From the NCBI GenBank assembly GCA_028690485.1, contig JAQVBD010000007.1, forward strand, positions 1 through 54,071: 54,071 nt of DNA, in the 5' to 3' direction. The translations under genes were made by a program, and so were the position numbers. The notes beneath the pieces are model-generated. The model saw only the letters and a list, made by a program, of their open reading frames with translations. It made no database searches and was not told where the DNA came from. The DNA comes from Endomicrobiaceae bacterium. Lineage in GTDB: Bacteria > Elusimicrobiota > Endomicrobiia > Endomicrobiales > Endomicrobiaceae. Positions 17,178 through 26,447 of the stretch are shown piece after piece (positions within the stretch are counted from its first letter, which is position 1; each line of letters starts with the position of its first letter).

Positions 17178-17591
17178 ATGATAAAAATTTTGATAGTATC
17201 TCATTGTGGATTAACAGAAGAATTAATTAAAACAGCTGAAGTTATTGCAGGTAAACAAGAAAATTTATTTTCTATACAAAAAACTATAGATGATGATAAT
17301 CTTTGTAGTTTGCAGGAAAGAATTTCAAAAATTTTAGAAGAAATTAATGATGAAAAAGGGACTTTGATATTGACAGATATGTTAGGAGGAACACCTTGTA
17401 ATGCAGCTGTTCCTATGTGTAAAAAATTCAATATAGAAGTTTTAACAGGTGTTAATTTACCAATGTTGTTATCTGCTTTATTTACAAGCAGAACGGCAGC
17501 AAATGTGAAAGAATTAGCAGATAAAGTATTGGCTGATAGTAAAAAAAGCATAGTAAATGCAAAAGAATTATTACTTGCAAGATTAAAATAA
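17178..17591 (+). CDS. Mannose-family PTS EIIA component
   Basis: A 137-residue single EIIA domain of the mannose/sorbose/fructose-exchanger class. His9 in VSHCGL is the phosphorylation site, and LILTDMLGGTPCNAA is the characteristic Asp/Gly motif of the EIIA-Man fold. It would take phosphate from HPr and pass it to the EIIB encoded next. A 1-base gap follows yvcK. Encoded as a separate domain rather than fused to IIB as in ManX. Sugar specificity cannot be told from IIA. Confidence 0.92.
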   Translation: MIKILIVSHCGLTEELIKTAEVIAGKQENLFSIQKTIDDDNLCSLQERISKILEEINDEKGTLILTDMLGGTPCNAAVPMCKKFNIEVLTGVNLPMLLSALFTSRTAANVKELADKVLADSKKSIVNAKELLLARLK

Positions 17592-17604
17592 AAGAGGTGT
17601 GAAT

Positions 17605-18111
17605 GTGTCTATTGAAATAGTAAGAATAGATGATAGATTAATTCATGGACAAATAGTTCAAGGTTGGTTAAAAACTATTCATATTACTACAATTTTGGTA
17701 GTTTCAGATGAAGTTGCAGACGATCAAATGCAACAAGTTTTATTGTCTATGGCTGTTCCAAGTACAGTGAAATTAGCTATTAAAAATATTAAAGATGCAA
17801 GTTGTGAGATTTCAAACGATGTTTATGAAGAAGAAAAATTAATGATTTTATTTTCTAGTCCTCAAGATATTATTAAGATGATTGATAATGGAGTTAAATT
17901 CAAATCAATAAATATTGGTGGAATGCATTTTGCACATGGGAAAAAACAGTTATTATCAAATTTATCAGTTGATTCTGATGATGTAAAATCTTTTGTAACT
18001 CTTATATCCAATGGCATAGAATTAGAATCAAGAGCATTACCTCAGGATGATAGATATAATATTATGGAAGATATTAAAATAGAAGCAAGAAATTTAAATA
18101 TAATTGAATAA
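17605..18111 (+). CDS. Mannose-family PTS EIIB component
   Basis: EIIB-Man/Sor domain of 168 residues. The phosphorylation site is His14 in IVRIDDRLIHGQIVQGW, the hallmark of this class, and LVVSDEVADDQMQQ follows. Start choice: the GTG at 17605 has GAGG (17594-17597) 7 bases before it, whereas the GTG at 17599 would sit one base after that site. It transfers phosphate to the sugar carried by the IIC/IID membrane pair encoded after the GH57 gene. The class covers mannose, glucosamine, sorbose, galactosamine and fructose uptake. Confidence 0.92.
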   Translation: MSIEIVRIDDRLIHGQIVQGWLKTIHITTILVVSDEVADDQMQQVLLSMAVPSTVKLAIKNIKDASCEISNDVYEEEKLMILFSSPQDIIKMIDNGVKFKSINIGGMHFAHGKKQLLSNLSVDSDDVKSFVTLISNGIELESRALPQDDRYNIMEDIKIEARNLNIIE

Positions 18112-18114
18112 AAT

Positions 18115-20178
18115 ATGAATAAAATTAAATTTATTTTTGGAGTACATAATCACCAACCTATTGGTAATTTTGATTGGGTTTTTCAAAAAGGATATGATAT
18201 TGCATATAAACCTTTTATGGATATTATGCTCAAACATAAAACAATAAAATGGAATATGCATTGTAGTGGAATGTTATGGGAATTTTTTATGAAGGAACAT
18301 CCGTTACATATTAAAAATATAAAAAAGTTAATTTTAAAAGGAAATTTAGAAATTTTATCAGGTGGGTATTATGAACCTATACTATCAGTTATACCTGCTC
18401 AAGATAGAATAGGACAAATTAAGCAATTATCACAATTTATAAAAGATACTTTAAATTATGAATGTTCCGGAGCATGGATTGCAGAACGAGTTTGGGAACC
18501 TTCTTTAGTCGAAAGTCTCGTAGATGCCGGCATGAAATATACTGTTTTAGATGATGTGCATTTTTTATCAGCAGGGTTAAATGCAAAATCTTTAAATGGT
18601 TACTATACAACTGAAGATCAGGGAAAACATCTTAACATATTTCCAATAAGTCAAAGATTAAGATATCTCATACCATTTCAAGATGTTAGTGTATGTATAG
18701 ATTATTTTAAACAACTGGCAAGAGAAAATAAAGAAAATATTGTTGTAATGGCTGATGACGGTGAAAAGTTTGGTATGTGGCCGGGAACATATAAGCATGT
18801 TTATGAAAATTCTTGGCTTGATAATTTTTTAACAGCTCTTGAAGAAAATTCAGATATTGTTGAAACTGTTACTTTTAAAGATGTTTTGGAAAAGAATAAA
18901 CCATCCGGAAGAATATATTTGCCAACAAATTCTTATTTTGAAATGTCTGAGTGGACTTTACCTAGTGAAGTACAAAATGATTTTGAGATTCTTGTAAAAC
19001 AAAATGAAAATAATGAAAATCTTAAACCATTTATCAGAGGTGGTTTTTGGAGAAATTTTTTAACTAAATATGAAGAATCAAATAATATGCATAAGAAAAT
19101 GATGCGAGTCAGTAAAAAAATTCAAAATACTTTTAACGATGGAAAAGATAAACAACTTCAACAATTTCTATATGCAGGACAATGTAATTGTGCTTATTGG
19201 CACGGAGTTTTTGGAGGGTTATATTTACCTCATTTAAGAAATGCTGTTTATGAGTATCTTTTAAAAGCTGAAAATTTATACAATAAAAATGTAAAAATAG
19301 AAAATTCATGGCAACAAGTTGATTTTGATTGTGATAATGTTGATGAATTTCTATATGAAGATAAAAATAAAAATATATATGTTGATTCTGCTTCCGGCGG
19401 AACAATTTTTGAATTTGATATATTGTACAAAAATTACAATTTTTCAAATGTTTTAACAAGACATTATGAAAGTTATCATAAAAAACTTAAAGAAGCAATT
19501 GAAAATAATAAGGTAACTGCTTCTAAAGAGTTAACTTCAATACATACTGATATTGTTAAAGTTAAAGAAATAGGTCTTGAAAAATATTTATCATATGATT
19601 GGTATAGAAAAGCATCTTTAATTGATCATTTCTTTCATAATGATACTCAATATGATGAATTTTGTACTGTTAAATTTAGAGAACAAGGTGATTTCGTTTT
19701 AGGTGAGTATGAGCCAAAAATTGTTGATAATAAATTAGAATTAATAAGAAAAGGGCATGTGTGGTGTGGGGATTTACATTTACCGGTTGAATTAAAAAAA
19801 ACAATAAAGGCATTAAAACAAGAAGGTTATGAAGTTGCATATGAAATTAAAAATTTGTCAGATAATAAATTAAGTTTTACTTTTGGTGTTGAACAAGTTT
19901 TTTCATTTTCACAACAAACAATAAATGACAAAGAGGAATTAAAAGATATAAAATTATGGACTAGATATGATGATAATTTGGATATTTCATTGAGTATTGA
20001 AAGTTCAATAAATTGTGATTTTTGGATAGACACTATAGAAACAGTTTCAACTTCAGATGATGGATATGAAAGAACTTACCAAGGAACAACAGTTGTAAAT
20101 GTTTACAAATTTTCTTTAAATTCAAAAGAAGTATTTGCTTTTAAGTTAAAGGTAAATGCTAAGATGAGTAAAAAATAA
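18115..20178 (+). CDS. GH57 4-alpha-glucanotransferase / alpha-amylase
   Basis: Cytosolic glucan-processing enzyme that transfers or hydrolyses alpha-1,4-glucan chains, probably on glycogen or maltooligosaccharides. In 687 residues the GH57 motifs appear in order: HNHQP (11-15), GGYYEP, WIAERVWEPS with the nucleophile Glu at 124, and MADDGEKFG with acid/base Asp214. The last two numbers agree with those known for the Thermococcus litoralis 4-alpha-glucanotransferase. The YWHGVFGGLYLPHLRNAVYE block and a C-terminal beta domain also match that enzyme rather than GH57 amylopullulanase. No signal peptide. It interrupts the PTS between IIB and IIC with 3- and 1-base gaps, so it is transcribed and controlled with the transporter. 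Confidence 0.92.
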   Translation: MNKIKFIFGVHNHQPIGNFDWVFQKGYDIAYKPFMDIMLKHKTIKWNMHCSGMLWEFFMKEHPLHIKNIKKLILKGNLEILSGGYYEPILSVIPAQDRIGQIKQLSQFIKDTLNYECSGAWIAERVWEPSLVESLVDAGMKYTVLDDVHFLSAGLNAKSLNGYYTTEDQGKHLNIFPISQRLRYLIPFQDVSVCIDYFKQLARENKENIVVMADDGEKFGMWPGTYKHVYENSWLDNFLTALEENSDIVETVTFKDVLEKNKPSGRIYLPTNSYFEMSEWTLPSEVQNDFEILVKQNENNENLKPFIRGGFWRNFLTKYEESNNMHKKMMRVSKKIQNTFNDGKDKQLQQFLYAGQCNCAYWHGVFGGLYLPHLRNAVYEYLLKAENLYNKNVKIENSWQQVDFDCDNVDEFLYEDKNKNIYVDSASGGTIFEFDILYKNYNFSNVLTRHYESYHKKLKEAIENNKVTASKELTSIHTDIVKVKEIGLEKYLSYDWYRKASLIDHFFHNDTQYDEFCTVKFREQGDFVLGEYEPKIVDNKLELIRKGHVWCGDLHLPVELKKTIKALKQEGYEVAYEIKNLSDNKLSFTFGVEQVFSFSQQTINDKEELKDIKLWTRYDDNLDISLSIESSINCDFWIDTIETVSTSDDGYERTYQGTTVVNVYKFSLNSKEVFAFKLKVNAKMSKK

Positions 20179-20179
20179 A

Positions 20180-20815
20180 ATGGAACTTATAATTTGGTTA
20201 TCTGTAATTGGTGCTATATGTAGTGCAGATATAACAGCTTTTGGACAATTTATGATATCAAGACCAATATTTTGTGGTCCATTATTTGGTTATATATTAG
20301 GTGATGTCAATACAGGACTTTGGTTAGGATTAATTATTGAAATGATGTGGATAAATGCAATACCTATGGGAGTATCTGTTCCTGTTGATTTAACAATGAT
20401 GACAATATTATCCGTAGTTTGGGCATGCACCAGTTATCAAGGTAGTCAGGAAGCAGCAATATTTGCTTTAGCTTTGGCAATTCCTTTTGCATATTTGTAT
20501 AGTGAAATAGATAAAGGTGGCAGATTGTTTAATACTAAAATAATGCATTGGATAGAAAGAGGTATTGAACAAGGAAAAGAATATCGAATTACACAAGGAA
20601 TATTTTTCGGATTATTTTTGTTTCTTTTAAGAGCTAGCATAGCTTACTTTTTGTTTTTCTTGATTGGTGGAATTATTTTTAAACAAGTTTATTCGTTTTT
20701 ACCTTATGAAGTTATTTATGGTTTGAAAAAAGCATGGTATTATTTGCCTGTTTTTGGTTTTGGAGCAGTAATGTATAATTTTAGAAATATAAAAATTCCT
20801 TTTTTAAAGAAATAA
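20180..20815 (+). CDS. Mannose-family PTS EIIC membrane component
   Basis: A 211-residue integral membrane protein of the EIIC-Man/Sor family. It begins ELIIWLSVIGAICSADITAFGQFMISRP, contains GPLFGYILGDVNTGLWLGLIIEMMWINAIPMGVSVPVDLTM, the family signature around residues 30-75, and has further helices to the end. It is shorter than the about 260-residue E. coli ManY, mainly in the C-terminal part, but has a plausible complete C-terminus. With IID it forms the sugar channel. It starts one base after the GH57 stop and ends one base before IID. Confidence 0.9.
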   Translation: MELIIWLSVIGAICSADITAFGQFMISRPIFCGPLFGYILGDVNTGLWLGLIIEMMWINAIPMGVSVPVDLTMMTILSVVWACTSYQGSQEAAIFALALAIPFAYLYSEIDKGGRLFNTKIMHWIERGIEQGKEYRITQGIFFGLFLFLLRASIAYFLFFLIGGIIFKQVYSFLPYEVIYGLKKAWYYLPVFGFGAVMYNFRNIKIPFLKK

Positions 20816-20816
20816 A

Positions 20817-21602
20817 ATGATAAAAAGAGTTTCAACAAGATTATTTTTAAGAACATTTTTTATACAGTCTTTATGGAATTTTGAAAGACTGCAAAATATT
20901 GGATTTCTATATGTATTATATCCTGTATTTAAAAAACTTTATCCGGATAAAGATAAAAGAAAAGAAGTTTTGCTTAGACATATAGGTTTTTTTAATACTA
21001 ATCCCTATATGGCAAATATTATTTTTGCAATGGTTATAAATTCTGAAAAGGCTATTGCTAGCGGTGAAGATGTATCAATTAAAAAGCCTGAAATGATTAA
21101 GGCGATAATGTCTGGACCAATAGCTGCTATTGGTGATTCTTTTTTTTGGGGTACTTGGAGACCATTTGTTTCTTTCATAGCTATTTTACTTATAATATTA
21201 TCTGTAAATGTTTTTGATATTTTTTACATTTGGATAGCACCAGTTGCTTTTATTTTTTTATATAATATAGTACATTTAGTTTTTAGGTATTGGATATTGT
21301 TTATTAGTTTTAGATTGGATGACAAAATGATATCGTTAATTTCCAAACTCGAGATTTCATATTTAGGTGATATGTTTAGAGTTGTGGGGCTTGTTGTAAT
21401 AGTGACAGCAATATTTTTTTATTTTGAGTCTTTTGGTTTTATCCCTACGATGCATTTATATTTTTTTAATTATAATATGCCGGAGGCATTTATATATGGA
21501 ATTATATTATTATTAAGTTTCTTGTTTGGAAAATTTAGACCAGTAGTAATGTTTTATTGTGCCATTTTATTTAGTTTTATTTTAGGATATTTGGAGTTAT
21601 GA
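20817..21602 (+). CDS. Mannose-family PTS EIID membrane component
   Basis: A 261-residue EIID-Man family protein, partner of EIIC. The N-terminal RLFLRTFFIQSLWNFERLQNIGFLYVLYPVFKKLY region and the central block GPIAAIGDSFFWGTWRPF are diagnostic. Four to five membrane helices follow, with FGKFRPVVMFYCAILFSFILGY at the C-terminus. The usual conserved His-Leu-x-Phe-F-N-T-N-P segment is present as RHIGFFNTNPYMA. Adjacent to HPr with no gap. Confidence 0.9.
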   Translation: MIKRVSTRLFLRTFFIQSLWNFERLQNIGFLYVLYPVFKKLYPDKDKRKEVLLRHIGFFNTNPYMANIIFAMVINSEKAIASGEDVSIKKPEMIKAIMSGPIAAIGDSFFWGTWRPFVSFIAILLIILSVNVFDIFYIWIAPVAFIFLYNIVHLVFRYWILFISFRLDDKMISLISKLEISYLGDMFRVVGLVVIVTAIFFYFESFGFIPTMHLYFFNYNMPEAFIYGIILLLSFLFGKFRPVVMFYCAILFSFILGYLEL

Positions 21603-21872
21603 ATGACAGAAAAAAAATTAAAAATTGTAAACAAGCTTGGGCTTCATGCAAGACCAGCATCTCTTATTGTTCAAACCGCAATGAACTTTTCTTCGAATAT
21701 CTCTATTATAAAAGATGAATATACAATAGATGGTAAGAGTATTATGGGAATAATGATGTTAGCGGCTGGATGTGGTAGCGAGTTAATAGTCAGGATAGAT
21801 GGTTCTGATGAAAATAATGCAATGGATAAAATAGAAGAGTTATTTAATAATGGGTTTGGAGAAGAGATATGA
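21603..21872 (+). CDS. ptsH: Phosphocarrier protein HPr
   Basis: General PTS phosphocarrier of 89 residues. His15 in NKLGLHARPAS accepts phosphate from Enzyme I. Ser46 in DGKSIMGIMMLAA is the HprK regulatory site and is retained with its hydrophobic neighbours. This makes it a regulated, HprK-controlled HPr and not an NPr. Its start is directly after the EIID stop, and it overlaps Enzyme I by 4 bases (ATGA). Confidence 0.95.
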   Translation: MTEKKLKIVNKLGLHARPASLIVQTAMNFSSNISIIKDEYTIDGKSIMGIMMLAAGCGSELIVRIDGSDENNAMDKIEELFNNGFGEEI

Positions 21873-23626
21873 CAAATATTACAGATATTTCAAATAAAAC
21901 AAATATTATTTTGAATGGTGTCCCTGCTTCTGCTGGAGTTGCTATTGGAAAAGTTTTTATTCTGGAAGATGATGATTTTATTTTAATTGAAAAAGAAATA
22001 TCTGTTGATAAAATACAAGATGAAATAGTTCGTTTTAAAGAAGCAATAGAAAAAACGAGATTAGAACTTCAAGAAAATCATGCAAAACTTAATGATATGC
22101 TTGGTGAGAATTATGCAAAGATAGCAGATGCTCATTTATTAATATTAAATGATCCTATAATAAATAAAGAATCTTTTGAAATAATAAATAATGGCAATAA
22201 TGCAGAATATGCTATTTATAAAGTTGTAGAAAAAATTTCAAGATCTTTTGATTTAATAGATGATGAATATTTTAGAGAAAGAAAACATGATATCATAGAT
22301 GTTGCTAAAAAAGTTATAAGACATCTATTAGGCAAACAAAAAAAAACATTAGCAGATTTAGATGCTGATTCAATTGTAGTTGCAAAAAATTTGACACCTT
22401 CGGATACTATTGCAATGAGAGAAGTAATGGTCAGGGGGTTTGCAACAGATATCGGTGGAAGAACTTCTCATACTGCTCTCGTTGCTCAGAGTCTGGAAAT
22501 TCCTGCTGTTGTGGGATTAAAAAATATTTCTATACAAGCAAAACAAGGGATGCCGATTATTGTTGATGGGAATCAGGGGATTATTATTTTAAATCCATCA
22601 GATGAAACAATAGAAAATTATAAAAGAGAATATGAAATACAAATTTCAAATCAAAAATATTTGGAACAATTTAAAGATCTTACAGCTACTACATTGGATG
22701 GTAAGGATGTTACTCTTGCTGCAAATATAGAAAATCCTGAAGAAGTTCGCTCGGTTCTTAAACATGGAGCAAGCGGCGTAGGATTATACAGAAGTGAATT
22801 TATGTATTTATCAAGAAAAACTATGCCTACAGAAGAAGAGCATTATCAAAATTATAGTAAAGTTGCAAAAATGATGATGCCATATGAAGTTATTATCAGA
22901 ACTATTGATTTGGGTGGTGATAAAATATCTAAGCTTGGCTTAATGGATATTGGAAGAGAAGCAAATCCTTTTATGGGACTTAGAGCTATAAGATTATGTT
23001 TAAAATATCCTGAAATATTTAAGGTTCAGCTAAAAGGAATTTTAAGAGCATCAATGCATGGTAATATTAAAATAATGTATCCTATGATTTCAAGAGTCAG
23101 CGAAATTAAAGAAGCAAATGAAATTTTAGAGCAAGCTAAACAGGAATTAAGACAAGAAGGTAAAAAATTTAATGAAAGTATACAAGTTGGTGTAATGATA
23201 GAAGTTCCATCAGCAGCGGTAATTGCAGATATTATTGCAAAAGAAGTTGATTTTATGTCAATAGGAACAAATGATTTAATTCAATATACAATGGCAGTTG
23301 ATAGAATAAATGAAGATGTTGCACATCTTTATGACCCTTTACATCTAGCAATTTTAAGGCTTCTTAAGACTATTATTGATGCAGGGCATGCTGCAGGAAA
23401 AGAAGTTGGCATGTGCGGTGAAATGGCTGGTGACCCAACTTATTCTGTTGTATTATTGGGGTTAGGTCTTGATGAATTTAGTATGTCTGCTGCACAAATT
23501 CCTAAAATCAAAAAAATTATTAGAAATGTATCTAAAATAGAAGCAAAAGAATTAGTAGATGAGTTACTAAAATGCAGTACTGTTACTGAAATTTCCACTG
23601 TTATGAAGAAGTTTAAATACAGATAA
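21869..23626 (+). CDS. ptsI: PTS Enzyme I (phosphoenolpyruvate-protein phosphotransferase)
   Basis: First enzyme of the PTS, autophosphorylated by PEP. Among 585 residues, His201 in GGRTSHTALVAQ is the phosphorylated site, preceded by the HPr-binding helical domain (about 45-160). The C-terminal PEP-binding barrel shows GVGLYRSEFMY, RTIDLGGDKISKLG, GVMIEVPSAAV, FMSIGTNDLIQYTMAVDR and GMCGEMAGDP. Length and motifs are normal. It ends the operon, 12 bases before the terminator hairpin. Confidence 0.96.
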   Translation: MTNITDISNKTNIILNGVPASAGVAIGKVFILEDDDFILIEKEISVDKIQDEIVRFKEAIEKTRLELQENHAKLNDMLGENYAKIADAHLLILNDPIINKESFEIINNGNNAEYAIYKVVEKISRSFDLIDDEYFRERKHDIIDVAKKVIRHLLGKQKKTLADLDADSIVVAKNLTPSDTIAMREVMVRGFATDIGGRTSHTALVAQSLEIPAVVGLKNISIQAKQGMPIIVDGNQGIIILNPSDETIENYKREYEIQISNQKYLEQFKDLTATTLDGKDVTLAANIENPEEVRSVLKHGASGVGLYRSEFMYLSRKTMPTEEEHYQNYSKVAKMMMPYEVIIRTIDLGGDKISKLGLMDIGREANPFMGLRAIRLCLKYPEIFKVQLKGILRASMHGNIKIMYPMISRVSEIKEANEILEQAKQELRQEGKKFNESIQVGVMIEVPSAAVIADIIAKEVDFMSIGTNDLIQYTMAVDRINEDVAHLYDPLHLAILRLLKTIIDAGHAAGKEVGMCGEMAGDPTYSVVLLGLGLDEFSMSAAQIPKIKKIIRNVSKIEAKELVDELLKCSTVTEISTVMKKFKYR

Positions 23627-23638
23627 TTAAAATTTTGT

Positions 23639-23688
23639 AATAAAACTAGATAAAAGTCTTTAATAGATTTATCTAGTTTTATTTTTTT
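23639..23688. terminator. Bidirectional terminator after ptsI
   Basis: A perfect 16-bp stem (23639-23654 with 23668-23683) has a 13-base loop and is followed by five T. It is placed between convergent ptsI (+) and the last GGDEF gene (-). On the opposite strand the stem is flanked by AT-rich sequence and could end that operon too. Confidence 0.8.
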
Positions 23689-23718
23689 GTATTAAATTTA
23701 ATAGTAATTATATTTTAG

Positions 23719-25071
23719 TTAGATATCCATTACTATTTTATTTCTTCCGGATTGTTTTGCTTGGTAAAGAGCTTTATCTGCAATAGAAATCACATCATTT
23801 GATGAAGTATTATTTTGATATTTTGATATCCCGATACTTATTGTAACAGAAAAAGTAAAATTATTTTCGTTGAATCTCGTTTTTTGGACAGAAGACCTTA
23901 TAGTTTCAGCAATATTTAATACTTGTTCTTCTGATACCATTGGGAGTAAAACAATAAATTCTTCACCACCATATCTTCCTATTAAATCTCCAGGTCTTAC
24001 AGATTTTGAAAGAACTTTTGATATAGCTACAAGTACTTTATCTCCAACCAAATGTCCATAAGTATCGTTGATTTTTTTAAAAAAATCAATATCTAACATT
24101 AAAATATAAAAATCAGTTTTATATCTTTTTGATCTTTGGAATTCTGTATATAATCTTTCCATAAAGTATCTTCTCAAATATAATCCTGTTAAACCATCAA
24201 CCCTTGCTTTTTCTTGTAATTCTGCGAATAAACGGATTCTTTTTGTTCCCAAAATTAAATGAGGTAAAAATAAATGACCTCCTTCTAGATATGTTTGAAC
24301 ATAATCTTTTTCAACTACTAAAAAAACACAAGATATAAAAGTATTATCTATGACAATTGGCCAAGCTACTATAGGCTGATTCTCAATATAATTCATAAAA
24401 TTAACCATAGTTGGTTTTGTAAAATTAATTATTGTTTGATAATGGTCTTTTAAGGCAATATCCCATTTCTTTTTAATATCTGGTTTTTGTGTTGCTAGTT
24501 GTGTTGATATTATTGTTAAATGAGTCTTTTGCGGATATTTTACTACAACTAGTATATAAGAAATACCTGGTCTGGAAGATAATACGGTAGATAATGCGTT
24601 TGCACTGTCTTCTGCTGTTATATTTTTAGTTAAATCTTTAGAAATGATATAAAGTTGTATAATCCTTTCTAATTTTTTTTCTAATGATAATCTTGCTTGG
24701 TTAAGACTTTGCTCTTCATTTAATAATTCTTCTTTAAAAAATTTTAATTCATTATTTTTCTTTTGTAAATCCGGTGACTGTATTTTGTTAGGTTTAAAAA
24801 AACAACATAAAGTTGGTATTATAGATATAAATATTGAAGAGATAATAATAGTTAAATAATTAAATCCAAAAGTTATAATGGCAGAAATAACTGCTATTAA
24901 ACTAAAAATGACAATAGAACATCTATATACATAAGAAAATAATAAAGATATAGGCAATAAAAATAACAATAGAATATAATGTTCTATTTCGTTATTTACC
25001 ATATTGTATATGATAAAAAAACATATAAATATTAATGCGATTTTTAAATAAAATTTTATTTTAGTATTCAT
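23719..25071 (-). CDS. Membrane diguanylate cyclase (GGDEF) A
   Basis: Makes c-di-GMP from two GTP. Several hydrophobic segments span about residues 7-93 (membrane anchor), a coiled coil lies at about 100-140, and a GAF-like region at about 140-275. The GGDEF domain begins at DGLTGLYLRRYF and has a GGEEF active site (368-372), a common active variant. The upstream RPGD (359-362), spaced five residues before, is the product-inhibition I-site. It overlaps the partner gene by 4 bases and is the last gene of the minus-strand cluster. No EAL or HD-GYP domain is present. Confidence 0.9.
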   Translation of the reverse strand: MNTKIKFYLKIALIFICFFIIYNMVNNEIEHYILLLFLLPISLLFSYVYRCSIVIFSLIAVISAIITFGFNYLTIIISSIFISIIPTLCCFFKPNKIQSPDLQKKNNELKFFKEELLNEEQSLNQARLSLEKKLERIIQLYIISKDLTKNITAEDSANALSTVLSSRPGISYILVVVKYPQKTHLTIISTQLATQKPDIKKKWDIALKDHYQTIINFTKPTMVNFMNYIENQPIVAWPIVIDNTFISCVFLVVEKDYVQTYLEGGHLFLPHLILGTKRIRLFAELQEKARVDGLTGLYLRRYFMERLYTEFQRSKRYKTDFYILMLDIDFFKKINDTYGHLVGDKVLVAISKVLSKSVRPGDLIGRYGGEEFIVLLPMVSEEQVLNIAETIRSSVQKTRFNENNFTFSVTISIGISKYQNNTSSNDVISIADKALYQAKQSGRNKIVMDI

Positions 25072-26447
25072 TTATTTTCTGTATAGATACAAGTTTTATT
25101 TCTTCCAGTGTTTTTTGCTTTATATAATGCTAAATCAGCTTTTTGTATAATTTCATCAGTTGTCTTTTCTTTATTTAATTCTGCCAAACCAATACTAATA
25201 GTTTTTCTAATTTGTATTGGGTGATAACTCTCAACTGGAAGAAAAAATTTCTCATTTTCTATATTTTTTCTTATTTCCTCAAGTATTGCAAATCCATCAG
25301 TAATAGCAGTTTGCGATATAAAAATAGTAAATTCTTCACCACCATATCTTGCAATGATATCAATTTCTCTAAATCTTTTTCTTAAAATATCTGCAATTTG
25401 TCTTAAAAGCATGTCTCCTGCAATATGTCCATATTTATCATTTACTGATTTAAAATGATCTATATCTATCATAGCAATAACCATAGAAAGATTGTTACTG
25501 TTTGCTCTTTCAATTTCTTCTTGTAATCTTTCTATAAAGTATGTTCTTGTGTAAAGGCCGGTTAATCCGTCTGTTATTACAAGAGCAGATATTTTGTTGA
25601 AAAGTGAAGTATTATATAAAATAATACCTAATATATTAGATAGAACTGAAAGTAATCTTAAATCAGAATCATTAAATTTAATGTTTTTAATAATAGAAAT
25701 ACCTTCTATATATCCCCAATATAGACCTTCAACTTCTATAGGCATAACTATAATGGATGTTATATCTTTGTAATCATTATTAGAAAATCTTTTATCATCA
25801 GATGTATCAGTTATTAATAATGGGATTTTATTTGTTTTTACATACTCAATAAAAATATTCTTTTTAAAAAATCTTTTTGTTTTCCATTTGCCTTTACTGA
25901 TAAATTTACTTGTTAATTCTTCAATAAGTTTTATTAATTCATGTTCGTTCATAGAAGATTCTAATGAACTGATAATTTTTTCAAATTTTTGAAAATTTGC
26001 CATTCTTTGTATCAAAGCAGAACTTCTTTTTTCATTTTCTGTAATCGATGATTGTATTAAAGCAATATCTCTATCTAATACTTCATGCTCAACTTCTAAT
26101 TTCCTTTTTAAAGATATATATATATTACGATGATGTTCTAATCTAAAAAAGACGAATACCATCCATATAATTTCATATATGAGCATAATTTTATCATAAG
26201 AATTATCAATAATAGCTATTGCAAATAGTCCTGCAGATACTGTAAAAGCAAGTAAAACTCCGCCAAAAACAGGACCTGATAAAAAATAAATAATTAAAAA
26301 AATTATAAAAACTGTTGGAAAAGTTATAACTGGATATTGAAAAAAATAAAATATCCATATAACAAAACAAATCCCACCAAAGACTGGGAGAATGATAGTA
26401 GTTAATATATCAATAAAAAATCGTTTATATGCTTCAATATCTATCAT
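25068..26447 (-). CDS. Membrane diguanylate cyclase (GGDEF) B
   Basis: A 459-residue relative of the previous gene. Hydrophobic segments occupy about residues 13-105, a coiled coil about 112-165, and a GAF-like domain about 165-285 (SIIVMPIEVEGLYWGYIEGIS). The GGDEF domain starts at DGLTGLYTRTYF with GGEEF at 369-373. An intact I-site REID (360-363) precedes it by five residues. The shared architecture and tandem, overlapping placement suggest a duplication, although the sensory parts have diverged. It overlaps the SpoVG-like gene by 4 bases. Confidence 0.9.
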   Translation of the reverse strand: MIDIEAYKRFFIDILTTIILPVFGGICFVIWIFYFFQYPVITFPTVFIIFLIIYFLSGPVFGGVLLAFTVSAGLFAIAIIDNSYDKIMLIYEIIWMVFVFFRLEHHRNIYISLKRKLEVEHEVLDRDIALIQSSITENEKRSSALIQRMANFQKFEKIISSLESSMNEHELIKLIEELTSKFISKGKWKTKRFFKKNIFIEYVKTNKIPLLITDTSDDKRFSNNDYKDITSIIVMPIEVEGLYWGYIEGISIIKNIKFNDSDLRLLSVLSNILGIILYNTSLFNKISALVITDGLTGLYTRTYFIERLQEEIERANSNNLSMVIAMIDIDHFKSVNDKYGHIAGDMLLRQIADILRKRFREIDIIARYGGEEFTIFISQTAITDGFAILEEIRKNIENEKFFLPVESYHPIQIRKTISIGLAELNKEKTTDEIIQKADLALYKAKNTGRNKTCIYTENK

